Positions 1 to 5,351 of a stretch of DNA of 5,351 nt are shown here, in pieces. Both the position numbers and the translations under genes were made by a program. Position 1 is the first letter of the stretch, and each line of letters starts with the position of its first letter. Source of the stretch: Gammaproteobacteria bacterium (lineage in GTDB: Bacteria > Pseudomonadota > Gammaproteobacteria > SZUA-229); assembly GCA_030641945.1 (NCBI GenBank), contig DAOWLL010000153.1:1-5351 (forward strand), given 5' to 3'. The notes below the pieces were generated by a model. That model searched no databases, was not told the DNA's origin, and was given only the letters and a program-made list of their open reading frames with translations.

Positions 1-1079
1 AACTGCGCAAGAAATTCAGCGGCAAGCCTGAACACGTCATCAATTACCTGTTCATGGTGGCCGAGGAAATGCGCGAGTACATGGCGCAGCTCGGTTTCCG
101 CACTGTGAATGAAATGATAGGCCGCGTTGATGTGCTGGAGTCAGATACAGCTATCGATCACTGGAAGATGAAGGGCATAGACCTGACCGCTATCCTGACG
201 CCGGCGCCGAAGCCGCATGAAGATGCCGGCATGTACTGCATGATTGACCAGGACCATGGTCTCGATGCGGCACTGGATCACAAGATTATCGAACTGGCGC
301 AGCCCGCAATTAAGAAAGGTGACAGCGTTTCTATTAACCTGCCAGTGGTCAATATCAACCGCGTGGTCGGCACCATGCTGTCACACGAACTGGCAAAAGC
401 GCATCAGGGCAAGCCTCTGCTGGAAGATACCGTGCACATCAAGCTGAACGGGTCTGCCGGTCAAAGCCTGGGTGCATGGTTGTATCAAGGCGTCACCATC
501 GAACTTGAAGGCGACGCCAATGACTACGTTGGAAAAGGCCTGTCAGGCGGACGCATCGTCATTTATCCACCGGGCAACAGTACCTTTGTGCCGGAAGAAA
601 ATATTCTGATCGGCAACACCGTACTTTATGGTGCAACCAGTGGCGAAGCATTTTTCCGTGGTGTTGCTGCCGAACGTTTCTGTGTCCGCAACAGCGGTGC
701 GCGTGCGGTGGTTGAAGGCGTTGGCGACCACGGTTGCGAATATATGACCGGTGGGCGCGTTGTCGTACTCGGTGATACAGGCCGTAACTTTGCTGCAGGT
801 ATGAGCGGTGGTATCGCCTATGTCTGGGACCGCAAGGGTGAATTTGCGGCCAAATGTAATCCCGGCATGGTTGAACTTGAAGCCATGGAGGTCGATGAAG
901 ATATCGTCGAGCTGAAACAGCTGGTTGATAAGCACTTCAAGCTGACCGGTTCTGCAGTTGCCAGGGCAGCGCTGGAAGATTGGGACAATGCCTTATCTCA
1001 ATTCATCAAGGTTATGCCGACAGACTACAAGCGTGTACTTGCTGAAATGAAAAAACAGCAACAGCAGGCCGTTGCATAA
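1..1079 (+). CDS. gltB: Glutamate synthase (NADPH) large subunit, C-terminal part (gene cut by the left edge)
   Basis: This is the last 358 residues of GltB, the glutamate synthase subunit that hydrolyses glutamine and uses the ammonia to turn 2-oxoglutarate into glutamate on FMN. The first full codon is at position 3 and the stop TAA is at 1077-1079. The family is about 1,500 residues, so the amidotransferase domain and nearly all of the FMN domain lie off the window. The window opens with the end of the synthase domain, including the typical GKPEHVINY and [11 protein letters not shown] stretches (about 21-120). From about 440 to 820 comes the glycine-rich right-handed beta-helix domain, with repeats such as [20 protein letters not shown] and [12 protein letters not shown] charged, helical tail ends in KKQQQQAVA. 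The reading frame is intact. gltD follows after 47 bp in the same direction, the usual operon arrangement. The identification rests on these conserved blocks and on the partner gene. Confidence 0.97.
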   Translation, partial: LRKKFSGKPEHVINYLFMVAEEMREYMAQLGFRTVNEMIGRVDVLESDTAIDHWKMKGIDLTAILTPAPKPHEDAGMYCMIDQDHGLDAALDHKIIELAQPAIKKGDSVSINLPVVNINRVVGTMLSHELAKAHQGKPLLEDTVHIKLNGSAGQSLGAWLYQGVTIELEGDANDYVGKGLSGGRIVIYPPGNSTFVPEENILIGNTVLYGATSGEAFFRGVAAERFCVRNSGARAVVEGVGDHGCEYMTGGRVVVLGDTGRNFAAGMSGGIAYVWDRKGEFAAKCNPGMVELEAMEVDEDIVELKQLVDKHFKLTGSAVARAALEDWDNALSQFIKVMPTDYKRVLAEMKKQQQQAVA

Positions 1080-1126
1080 TAGCGGCATATAACTGATACA
1101 AAAGAACAAGAGTGATGAAGTAAAGC

Positions 1127-2602
1127 ATGGGTAAGCCAACAGGATTTAAAGAGTTCGAGCGCAAAACAGAAGCGTATCGCGAAGCTGCGTTACGGCTGGA
1201 GGATTACGGTGAGATTTTTACCGGTTCACATGATGTGGATCAGCTGCAAACCCAGGGTGCCCGCTGCATGGATTGCGGTGTGCCGTTCTGCATGTCAGCT
1301 AACGGCTGCCCGGTCAATAACCTGATTCCTGAATGGAATCACCTGGTTTATAGCGGACAGTGGGAAAGAGCGTTAAACCGGCTGCATAAAACCAATAATT
1401 TTCCCGAATTTACCGGTCGTGTCTGTCCGGCGCCCTGCGAAGGTTCCTGTGTTCTGGGGATAACCAATCCGGCGGTTACAATCAAGAATATCGAGCATGC
1501 AATCATTGATCACGGCTTTGAACAAGGCTGGGTTAAAGCTGTCGCTCCTGCAAGCAGAACCGGTAAAGCCGTTGCTGTTATCGGCTCAGGCCCGGCGGGT
1601 CTTGCAGCAGCTGCGCAATTGAACAAGGCTGGCCACAACGTCACCGTTTACGAGCGTGCCGATCGTGTCGGTGGCCTGCTGATGTACGGTATACCCAACA
1701 TGAAACTGGGCAAAGATGTTGTTCAGCGCAGGGTTGATTTGATGCATGCCGAAGGCATCGAATTCGTTACCGGTGCTGATGTTGGCGGCAGTGGCAGCAA
1801 CGCTGTTGATATGAATGACCTGGTCAAGGAAAACGACGCCGTACTGTTTGCCACAGGCGCAACCAATCCGCGCAACCTGGATGTACCGGGCCGTGAGCTG
1901 AACGGTATTCATTTTGCGATGGAATTTCTGACGGCTAATACGCGCAGCCTGCTTGATTCCAATCTGCAGGATGGCAACTACATTTCTGCCGGCGGCAAGA
2001 ACGTGATTGTCATCGGTGGTGGCGATACCGGCACCGACTGCATCGGCACCTCGATTCGCCATGGCTGCAAATCCCTGGTCAATTTTGAACTATTGCCGCA
2101 GTCGCCTGCAGAGCGCGCCGAAGATAACCCGTGGCCGTTATGGCCGGTCATTCACCGCGTGGATTACGGGCATGAGGAAGGTATCGAACGCTTCGGCAGT
2201 GATCCACGTGAATATTGTATTTTGACCAGGGGATTTATCGGTGATGATGCCGGCAACGTGACTGCGGTTAAAACCATAGAAGCCAGATGGACGCGGGTTG
2301 ATGGGAAATGGAACATGGAAGAAGTTGCGGGTACTGAAAAAACATGGGAGGCAGACCTGGTACTGCTGTCAATGGGTTTCCTCGGTCCTGAACACTATGT
2401 GAGTAATCATGTCGGCATCGAATATGATAACCGCTCCAACTACAAAGCCGACTACGGCAAATATGCAACCAGTGTCAAAGGTGTGTATGCGGCCGGCGAT
2501 TGCCGTAGAGGGCAGTCACTGGTTGTCTGGGGCATAAATGAAGGGCGTGAAGCTGCGCGTGAGATTGATCGTGACTTGATGGGTGCAACCAGCCTGCCAT
2601 AG
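1127..2602 (+). CDS. gltD: Glutamate synthase (NADPH) small subunit
   Basis: A complete 491-residue GltD, a normal length for the family. It takes electrons from NADPH through FAD and passes them through iron-sulphur clusters to GltB, so the pair makes two glutamates from glutamine and 2-oxoglutarate in the cytosol. The N-terminal domain carries the cluster cysteines C47, C50, C55 and C61, and then C100, C104 and C108 in the [12 protein letters not shown] block. The FAD-binding Rossmann motif GSGPAG is at 153-158, followed by ERADRVGG and GIPNMKL. The NADPH-binding motif IGGGDTG is at 296-302. The C-terminal FAD-contact segment, [13 protein letters not shown], starts at 452. The start MGKPTGF is the usual N-terminus of the family. 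The ribosome site is weak: only GAAG at 1117-1120, or GTGAT at 1112-1116, lies at a usable distance, so translation may be partly coupled to gltB. No frameshift or missing motif was seen. Confidence 0.98.
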   Translation: MGKPTGFKEFERKTEAYREAALRLEDYGEIFTGSHDVDQLQTQGARCMDCGVPFCMSANGCPVNNLIPEWNHLVYSGQWERALNRLHKTNNFPEFTGRVCPAPCEGSCVLGITNPAVTIKNIEHAIIDHGFEQGWVKAVAPASRTGKAVAVIGSGPAGLAAAAQLNKAGHNVTVYERADRVGGLLMYGIPNMKLGKDVVQRRVDLMHAEGIEFVTGADVGGSGSNAVDMNDLVKENDAVLFATGATNPRNLDVPGRELNGIHFAMEFLTANTRSLLDSNLQDGNYISAGGKNVIVIGGGDTGTDCIGTSIRHGCKSLVNFELLPQSPAERAEDNPWPLWPVIHRVDYGHEEGIERFGSDPREYCILTRGFIGDDAGNVTAVKTIEARWTRVDGKWNMEEVAGTEKTWEADLVLLSMGFLGPEHYVSNHVGIEYDNRSNYKADYGKYATSVKGVYAAGDCRRGQSLVVWGINEGREAAREIDRDLMGATSLP

Positions 2603-2612
2603 CCTGGTTTTT
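2587..2612 (+). terminator. Likely intrinsic terminator of gltBD, overlapping the gltD stop codon
   Basis: AACCAG (2587-2592) pairs perfectly with CTGGTT (2604-2609) across an 11-nt loop. The 3' arm runs into a T tract (2608-2612). The gltD stop codon TAG (2600-2602) lies in the loop, so the hairpin includes the last sense codons. The stem is short (6 bp, three of them G-C), so efficiency is uncertain. An alternative pairing, CCAGC (2589-2593) with GCTGG (2615-2619), spans the gap and could also serve the convergent PilZ gene. That gene has no U-tract on its own strand here. Confidence 0.45.
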
Positions 2613-2620
2613 GTGCTGGC

Positions 2621-3046
2621 TTAAACGACTGGAACAGGCTTATCCTGGTATTTGTCTTCGCACTCCCTGACAAATCTTTCCAGCAGGCGCTCGCTGCCAT
2701 TTTCAAAATCAATAAACTCGATTCCAAGCAGGTATGAATCCTGAGAAAGCCTGCGTGCGGTCACAATCCTGCAGCGGGCATACAGTTTCGAACTGTATTT
2801 GTCCATGTCTGGAAAGTCAGTGACGGCCTTGAGACGGATCTGGTCAAGTGGGTGGTTCTGGATGCCGCGGGGCTCGATCTCGTCAGCCACCCAGCTGTCG
2901 CAGGCAAATTGCAGGCCTTTGATGGAAATATCGATAGATTCAACAGGCAAAACCGTACCGTCTTCCAGTATCAATTCAACAGGAAGTTTAACTTTGTATC
3001 GGTGAGTGCCTCTGCGCTCGAATGGTACGGATGTAGGTAATGACAT
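2621..3046 (-). CDS. Small PilZ-domain protein, probable cyclic-di-GMP receptor
   Basis: A 141-residue soluble protein made almost entirely of one PilZ domain. Both parts of the classic c-di-GMP-binding signature are present: RxxxR as R12-GTH-R16 near the N-terminus, and (D/N)xSxxG as D39-I-S41-IK-G44. A later strand pair, RCRIVTARR followed by YLLGIEFIDF, matches the end of the PilZ barrel. A charged helix then runs to the C-terminus. There is no signal peptide, membrane segment or output domain, so it probably acts by binding a partner protein. The target cannot be read from the sequence. PilZ proteins commonly affect motility, surface polysaccharide or adhesion. The start ATG (3044-3046) places RxxxR at the expected distance, but no clear Shine-Dalgarno precedes it. 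The gene converges on gltD with an 18-bp gap and lies 200 bp downstream of the macro-domain gene on the same strand, so it may have its own promoter. Confidence 0.9.
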   Translation of the reverse strand: MSLPTSVPFERRGTHRYKVKLPVELILEDGTVLPVESIDISIKGLQFACDSWVADEIEPRGIQNHPLDQIRLKAVTDFPDMDKYSSKLYARCRIVTARRLSQDSYLLGIEFIDFENGSERLLERFVRECEDKYQDKPVPVV

Positions 3047-3116
3047 AACAACTTACATTGTAGTACAAGATATCCACAGATGCAGCAGATATTGTCGATT
3101 GTAAGCTTTTGATTTG

Positions 3117-3184
3117 GCAGCCTATTTTGTTGTGGTTGCGACAACAGGCTACAGTTTGTCAGTGCAGTGTCGTAATCAGGCTGC
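3117..3184. repeat. Nested inverted repeats with alternative pairings, upstream of the PilZ gene
   Basis: GCAGCCT (3117-3123) is a perfect inverted match to AGGCTGC (3178-3184). Nested inside, TGTTGT (3128-3133) pairs with ACAACA (3141-3146) around a 7-nt loop. The left arm can instead pair locally, AGCC (3119-3122) with GGCT (3147-3150), which extends the inner hairpin past a 5-nt bulge. The outer and local pairings therefore compete. On the minus strand this lies 71-138 nt before the PilZ start codon, where it could be a transcript leader or a regulator-binding region. No coding sequence or known RNA family was recognised here. Confidence 0.3.
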
Positions 3185-3192
3185 TCTGTATA

Positions 3193-3239
3193 TATCCTTG
3201 CCCAGGATTGAATCCCGAATTCGATGCGGGCTATGGATA
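3193..3239. repeat. Dyad-rich block just after the macro-gene stop codon
   Basis: TATCC (3193-3197) pairs with GGATA (3235-3239), and GCCC (3200-3203) with GGGC (3228-3231), separated by a TT/TAT internal loop. Between the arms are two further dyads: GGATT-G-AATCC (3205-3215) and the palindrome CGAATTCG (3216-3223). The block begins 8 bases beyond the TAA of the minus-strand macro gene, so it may fold at the end of that transcript. It lacks a U-run, so it is not a classic intrinsic terminator. It may stabilise the 3' end or bind a protein. Confidence 0.3.
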
Positions 3240-3246
3240 AGTGGCT

Positions 3247-3759
3247 TTAGTTGCTGGCGTTGAGCGCCTGTTGATAGGCGGAATTTACCGCGTCACCGAA
3301 ACAGACAAAATACACATCGGTTATACCCGGGTACTTTTCAGTTTGTGCCAGTACCGTGCTAACGGCGATTGCTGCTGCCAGTTCAACTGGGTAGCCATAG
3401 ACACCGCAGCTGATTGCGGGAAATGCAATTGTGTGAACATGGTTTTCATCAGCCAGCTGCATGCTGCGTTGATAGCAGCTGCTCAGCAAGGCGGCCTCGT
3501 TGGCATCGCCGCCGTGCCATACGGGTCCGACAGTGTGGATCACGTGCTTTGATGGCAGGTTGTAGCCGCCGGTAATTTTAGCATCGCCGGTGGCGCAGCC
3601 GTTTAGCGTTCTGCATTCGGCCAATAGTGCGGGGCTGGCTGCTCTGTGAATAGCGCCATCAACACCGCCGCCACCCAGTAGCGCATTGTTGGCGGCATTG
3701 ACGATTGCATCCACGCCAAGTGTGGTGATGTCATCTGTGATGATATGGATGTGCGCCAT
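3247..3759 (-). CDS. Macro-domain protein, YmdB-like O-acetyl-ADP-ribose deacetylase
   Basis: A 170-residue single macro domain that closely follows E. coli YmdB (177 residues). Family members hydrolyse O-acetyl-ADP-ribose, and some remove ADP-ribose from acidic residues. YmdB is also known as a modulator of RNase III. Landmarks are [10 protein letters not shown] (16-25) and the [13 protein letters not shown] loop (29-41). N24 and D34 match the YmdB active-site residues N25 and D35. Further on are HTVGPVW (75-81) and the phosphate-binding loop [10 protein letters not shown] (115-124). The usual GDIT motif reads DDIT (residues 9-12); the adenine-contacting Asp is kept but the glycine is replaced. 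I chose the ATG at 3759 because the protein then starts like YmdB. A TTG at 3774 would add five residues but is less likely, and a stop (3781-3783) lies just upstream. Neither start has a visible Shine-Dalgarno. The gene is divergent from mscS across 118 bp. Assignment to the YmdB subgroup is by sequence pattern only. Confidence 0.92.
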   Translation of the reverse strand: MAHIHIITDDITTLGVDAIVNAANNALLGGGGVDGAIHRAASPALLAECRTLNGCATGDAKITGGYNLPSKHVIHTVGPVWHGGDANEAALLSSCYQRSMQLADENHVHTIAFPAISCGVYGYPVELAAAIAVSTVLAQTEKYPGITDVYFVCFGDAVNSAYQQALNASN

Positions 3760-3798
3760 TTTGTCAGACAGCAATAAAAGTCATTTGCATGATCGTTA

Positions 3799-3807
3799 TG
3801 GTAACAT
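3799..3807 (+). promoter_or_regulatory. Candidate extended -10 promoter for mscS
   Basis: TGG followed by TAACAT (3802-3807) resembles an extended -10 element, with four of six matches to TATAAT plus the TGn. No good -35 lies 16-18 bp upstream. A TTGACT at 3822-3827 matches the -35 consensus at five of six positions, but no -10 follows at proper spacing. The promoter of the mscS unit should lie in this 118-bp divergent gap, but its exact position is uncertain. Confidence 0.25.
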
Positions 3808-3827
3808 CTTCCTCCATTTTTTTGACT

Positions 3828-3847
3828 GATCGAGCCGGTATTCGATC
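3828..3847 (+). promoter_or_regulatory. 6+6 inverted repeat in the mscS leader (possible operator or leader hairpin)
   Basis: GATCGA (3828-3833) and TCGATC (3842-3847) form a perfect inverted repeat with an 8-nt centre. In RNA, a flanking G-U pair extends the stem to 7 bp with a 6-nt loop. It lies directly after a run of seven T (3817-3823) and 17 nt before the AAGGG ribosome site. It could be an operator for a dimeric regulator or a hairpin in the untranslated leader. The sequence alone does not decide between them. Confidence 0.35.
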
Positions 3848-3864
3848 GCTGTTCTCATTTTAAA

Positions 3865-3869
3865 AAGGG
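3865..3869 (+). promoter_or_regulatory. Ribosome binding site deciding the mscS start
   Basis: AAGGG sits 8 nt before the ATG at 3878. The in-frame TTG at 3872 would be only 2 nt away, too close to be used, so this site selects the ATG. Confidence 0.75.
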
Positions 3870-3877
3870 TATTGGCT

Positions 3878-4723
3878 ATGGATGAACTACAACTTGAAGA
3901 TCTTGATGTAACCAAAATCGATTTTGCCGGTTTGATTGACACCTACGTTATACCGTGGGGTATCAATATCATATTTGCACTGCTGATATTCATTGTCGGT
4001 AAGTTTCTGGTTAATGTAATTACTAATCTCGTCAAGAAGCTGATGGGCAAGGCAAAGGTGGATGCCATTCTTGTCAACTTCATCGGTTCGATTATAAAGT
4101 CGGTGCTGCTGCTGTTCGTTGTTATCGCCGCGCTGGACCAGCTTGGTGTTAATACGACATCATTAATTGCATTGATTGGTGCTGCCGGCCTGGCTATCGG
4201 TCTGGCCTTGCAGGGCTCGCTGCAGAACCTGGCATCCGGTGTGATGCTGATCATATTCAGACCATTCACTGCTGGTGACTTTGTTGAGGCCGGAGGCGCA
4301 ATGGGCGTTGTTGAAGAGATTGGTATCTTCACCACCATGATGCGTACCGGGGATAACAAGGAAGTCATCGTACCCAACGGACAAATGTTCGGCGGCATCA
4401 TCACCAATTACTCCAGGCGCGATACCCGTCGTGTTGATATGGTCTTCGGTATTGGCTATGGCGATGACATACGCAAGGCAAAAGACATCATGACCGGAAT
4501 CATTGCAGCGGATGAACGCATACTGAAAGATCCAGAGCCGCTGATAGCAGTGGGTGAACTTGCGGACAGCAGCGTCAACTTCAACGTGCGCCCATGGGTC
4601 AGCAGCGGCGATTACTGGGGCGTGTATTTTGACCTGAATGAAAAAATCAAACTGGCGTTTGATGACAATGGAATTTCTATTCCATTCCCGCAGATGGACG
4701 TACATCTGGATAAGAGTGAATAA
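3878..4723 (+). CDS. mscS: Small-conductance mechanosensitive channel MscS
   Basis: A 281-residue inner-membrane channel of the compact MscS type (E. coli MscS has 286). MscS opens as a heptamer when membrane tension rises on hypo-osmotic shock and lets solutes out before the cell bursts. Three membrane segments are visible: TM1 about 29-49, TM2 about 66-88, and the pore-lining TM3 about 93-128 with its small-residue pattern GAAGLAIGLALQGSLQNLASG. From my recall of the E. coli protein, the numbering matches exactly here: gate leucines L105 and L109, Q112, hinge G113 and G121. This also supports the ATG start over the TTG six bases earlier. The cytoplasmic beta domain follows, with FRPFTAGDFV (127-136), MRTGDNKEVIVPNG (155-168) and ITNYSRR (175-181). 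An alpha/beta region then ends in GISIPFPQMDV (265-275), the family's usual C-terminal block. No pore residue is altered. The gene is divergent from the macro gene, with the DUF481 gene closely downstream. Confidence 0.96.
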   Translation: MDELQLEDLDVTKIDFAGLIDTYVIPWGINIIFALLIFIVGKFLVNVITNLVKKLMGKAKVDAILVNFIGSIIKSVLLLFVVIAALDQLGVNTTSLIALIGAAGLAIGLALQGSLQNLASGVMLIIFRPFTAGDFVEAGGAMGVVEEIGIFTTMMRTGDNKEVIVPNGQMFGGIITNYSRRDTRRVDMVFGIGYGDDIRKAKDIMTGIIAADERILKDPEPLIAVGELADSSVNFNVRPWVSSGDYWGVYFDLNEKIKLAFDDNGISIPFPQMDVHLDKSE

Positions 4724-4733
4724 TGAATAACGC

Positions 4734-4738
4734 AAGGA
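4734..4738 (+). promoter_or_regulatory. Ribosome binding site of the DUF481 gene
   Basis: AAGGA lies 5 nt before the ATG at 4744. It favours this start over the in-frame ATG at 4723, which overlaps the mscS stop codon (TAATG) and would add seven non-hydrophobic residues before the signal peptide. Confidence 0.65.
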
Positions 4739-4743
4739 ATCAA

Positions 4744-5351
4744 ATGAACAAGATAAGTCTGATTAATCTGGTCGTCATAGCATCGCTTACCTGTGTTAAT
4801 GCAAGCGCAGCTGAAGAAGAAAAAGAAGATAAGGAAAAGGAGTCGCCGTGGACAACAACTGCAGGACTCGGTTATGTCAATACCTCGGGTAATACCAATA
4901 CCGAGACACTTATTTTCAAGTTTGATACCGCTTATGAAATTGAGAAATGGAAGCATGAAGGTCATTTTGATACCTTGAATGCAAGTACAGATGATATCTC
5001 CACTGCCGACAGAAAGCGGTTGACTGCACAGTCTAATTACAAGTTCAGACCACGTGATTATTTCTATGGAAACTTCAGTTATGAAGATGACAAGTTCAGT
5101 GGTTTCGAATACCAGGCTAAAGTAAGTCTTGGTTATGGTCGCAAGATTATTCTTACGGATAAGCATGAGCTTGATGGTGAGATCGGTCCCGGTTATAGAA
5201 ACTTCAAAGTTGATAATGCATCGGCCAGTGAAGATGAGGCGCTACTACGCCTGGCCGGTTTTTATAAATGGAAAATTTCTGACCACTCTGATTTCAACCA
5301 GGACCTGATTGGGGATTTTGGTGAGCTACAGGATGAATGGAGATCAATAAC
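4744..5351 (+). CDS. DUF481 / YdiY-like outer-membrane protein (cut by the right edge)
   Basis: An open frame of 202 codons with no stop before the window ends. E. coli YdiY is about 250 residues, so perhaps a fifth is missing. A signal peptide is clear: MNK, a hydrophobic core (about 6-16), then a probable signal peptidase I site after A20-S21-A22. C17 is not in a good lipobox. A short highly charged Glu/Lys/Asp linker (24-34) follows. The body resembles a DUF481 beta-barrel: GLGYVNTSGNTNTET (41-55) is the typical N-terminal motif, and alternating strands rich in Tyr and Phe follow, such as NYKFRPRDYFYGNFSYEDDKF (98-118), YQAKVSLGYG (123-132) and GEIGPGYRNF (145-154). YdiY is described as a putative salt-induced outer-membrane protein, and its exact function is unknown. 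The gene starts 20 bp after the mscS stop, so the two are probably co-transcribed. The family call is by motif recognition, not by a search. Confidence 0.88.
   Translation, partial: MNKISLINLVVIASLTCVNASAAEEEKEDKEKESPWTTTAGLGYVNTSGNTNTETLIFKFDTAYEIEKWKHEGHFDTLNASTDDISTADRKRLTAQSNYKFRPRDYFYGNFSYEDDKFSGFEYQAKVSLGYGRKIILTDKHELDGEIGPGYRNFKVDNASASEDEALLRLAGFYKWKISDHSDFNQDLIGDFGELQDEWRSI

Noticed and set aside
543..935. 130-codon open frame on the minus strand inside gltB
   Set aside because: It lies wholly opposite the well-conserved beta-helix domain of GltB, and its product resembles no family I know.
1115..1123. Three-codon ORF (ATG AAG TAA) ending 3 nt before the gltD start
   Set aside because: It could allow reinitiation, but it has no properly spaced ribosome site and such tiny frames arise easily by chance.
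1586..2062. 158-codon open frame on the minus strand inside gltD
   Set aside because: It lies opposite the FAD- and NADPH-binding region of gltD. The forward protein is fully conserved, and the antisense product has no recognisable domain.
3193..3239. Possible tRNA, because of a TTCGA-like loop and pairing ends
   Set aside because: The segment is too short, has no D-arm, anticodon arm or acceptor stem of proper length, and the TTCGA is part of the CGAATTCG palindrome.
3241..3552. 103-codon plus-strand frame inside the macro-domain gene
   Set aside because: It is antisense to conserved macro-domain motifs and lacks an SD site or any recognised domain.
4163..4735. 190-codon open frame on the minus strand opposite mscS
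   Set aside because: The forward frame is an unmistakable MscS with all pore residues. The reverse frame has no family resemblance.
4837..4850. Strong AAGGAG with a GTG 5 nt downstream, inside the DUF481 gene
   Set aside because: The GTG is out of frame with the gene and its reading frame stops after about 14 codons. The purine-rich motif is explained by the Lys/Glu linker codons.
4612..5166. 184-codon open frame on the minus strand opposite the start of the DUF481 gene
   Set aside because: The forward frame has a signal peptide, a placed ribosome site and barrel motifs. The reverse product has Cys-rich, irregular content typical of an antisense shadow.

Overview
The window looks like an ordinary chromosomal segment from a gammaproteobacterium that is probably not an enteric. 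The evidence is the gltB-gltD order, the strong resemblance of the encoded GltB, GltD, YmdB-type macro protein and MscS to gammaproteobacterial homologues, and the PilZ and DUF481 proteins nearby. Base composition looks mid-range (close to 50% GC by eye) and even across the genes. The genus cannot be named from sequence alone.

Layout, left to right. Positions 1-1079 (+) are the 3' end of gltB, the large subunit of NADPH-glutamate synthase. Positions 1127-2602 (+) are the complete gltD, the small subunit. A likely intrinsic terminator overlaps the gltD stop codon, and 18 bp further on the convergent gene for a small single-domain PilZ protein ends (2621-3046, -). A 200-bp intergenic stretch (3047-3246) follows. 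It has no gene I can support but contains several inverted repeats. Next is a YmdB-like macro-domain protein (3247-3759, -), then a 118-bp divergent gap with a candidate promoter and a 6+6 inverted repeat. It leads to an MscS-type mechanosensitive channel (3878-4723, +). Twenty bases after its stop codon begins a DUF481/YdiY-like outer-membrane protein (4744 to beyond the right edge, +).

Functionally there are three units. gltBD does ammonia assimilation, making glutamate from glutamine and 2-oxoglutarate. The two minus-strand genes are likely signalling or small-molecule proteins: a c-di-GMP effector and an ADP-ribose-derivative hydrolase. The mscS-DUF481 pair is probably co-transcribed and suggests an envelope or osmotic-stress unit, with an inner-membrane tension valve next to a putative salt-induced outer-membrane barrel.

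I found no mobile element, CRISPR array, tRNA, rRNA or defence module, and nothing here amounts to a clearly new system. The points most worth a second look are the mscS leader inverted repeat, the mscS-DUF481 coupling, the competing helices upstream of the PilZ gene, and a substitution in the macro protein's ADP-ribose-binding motif.
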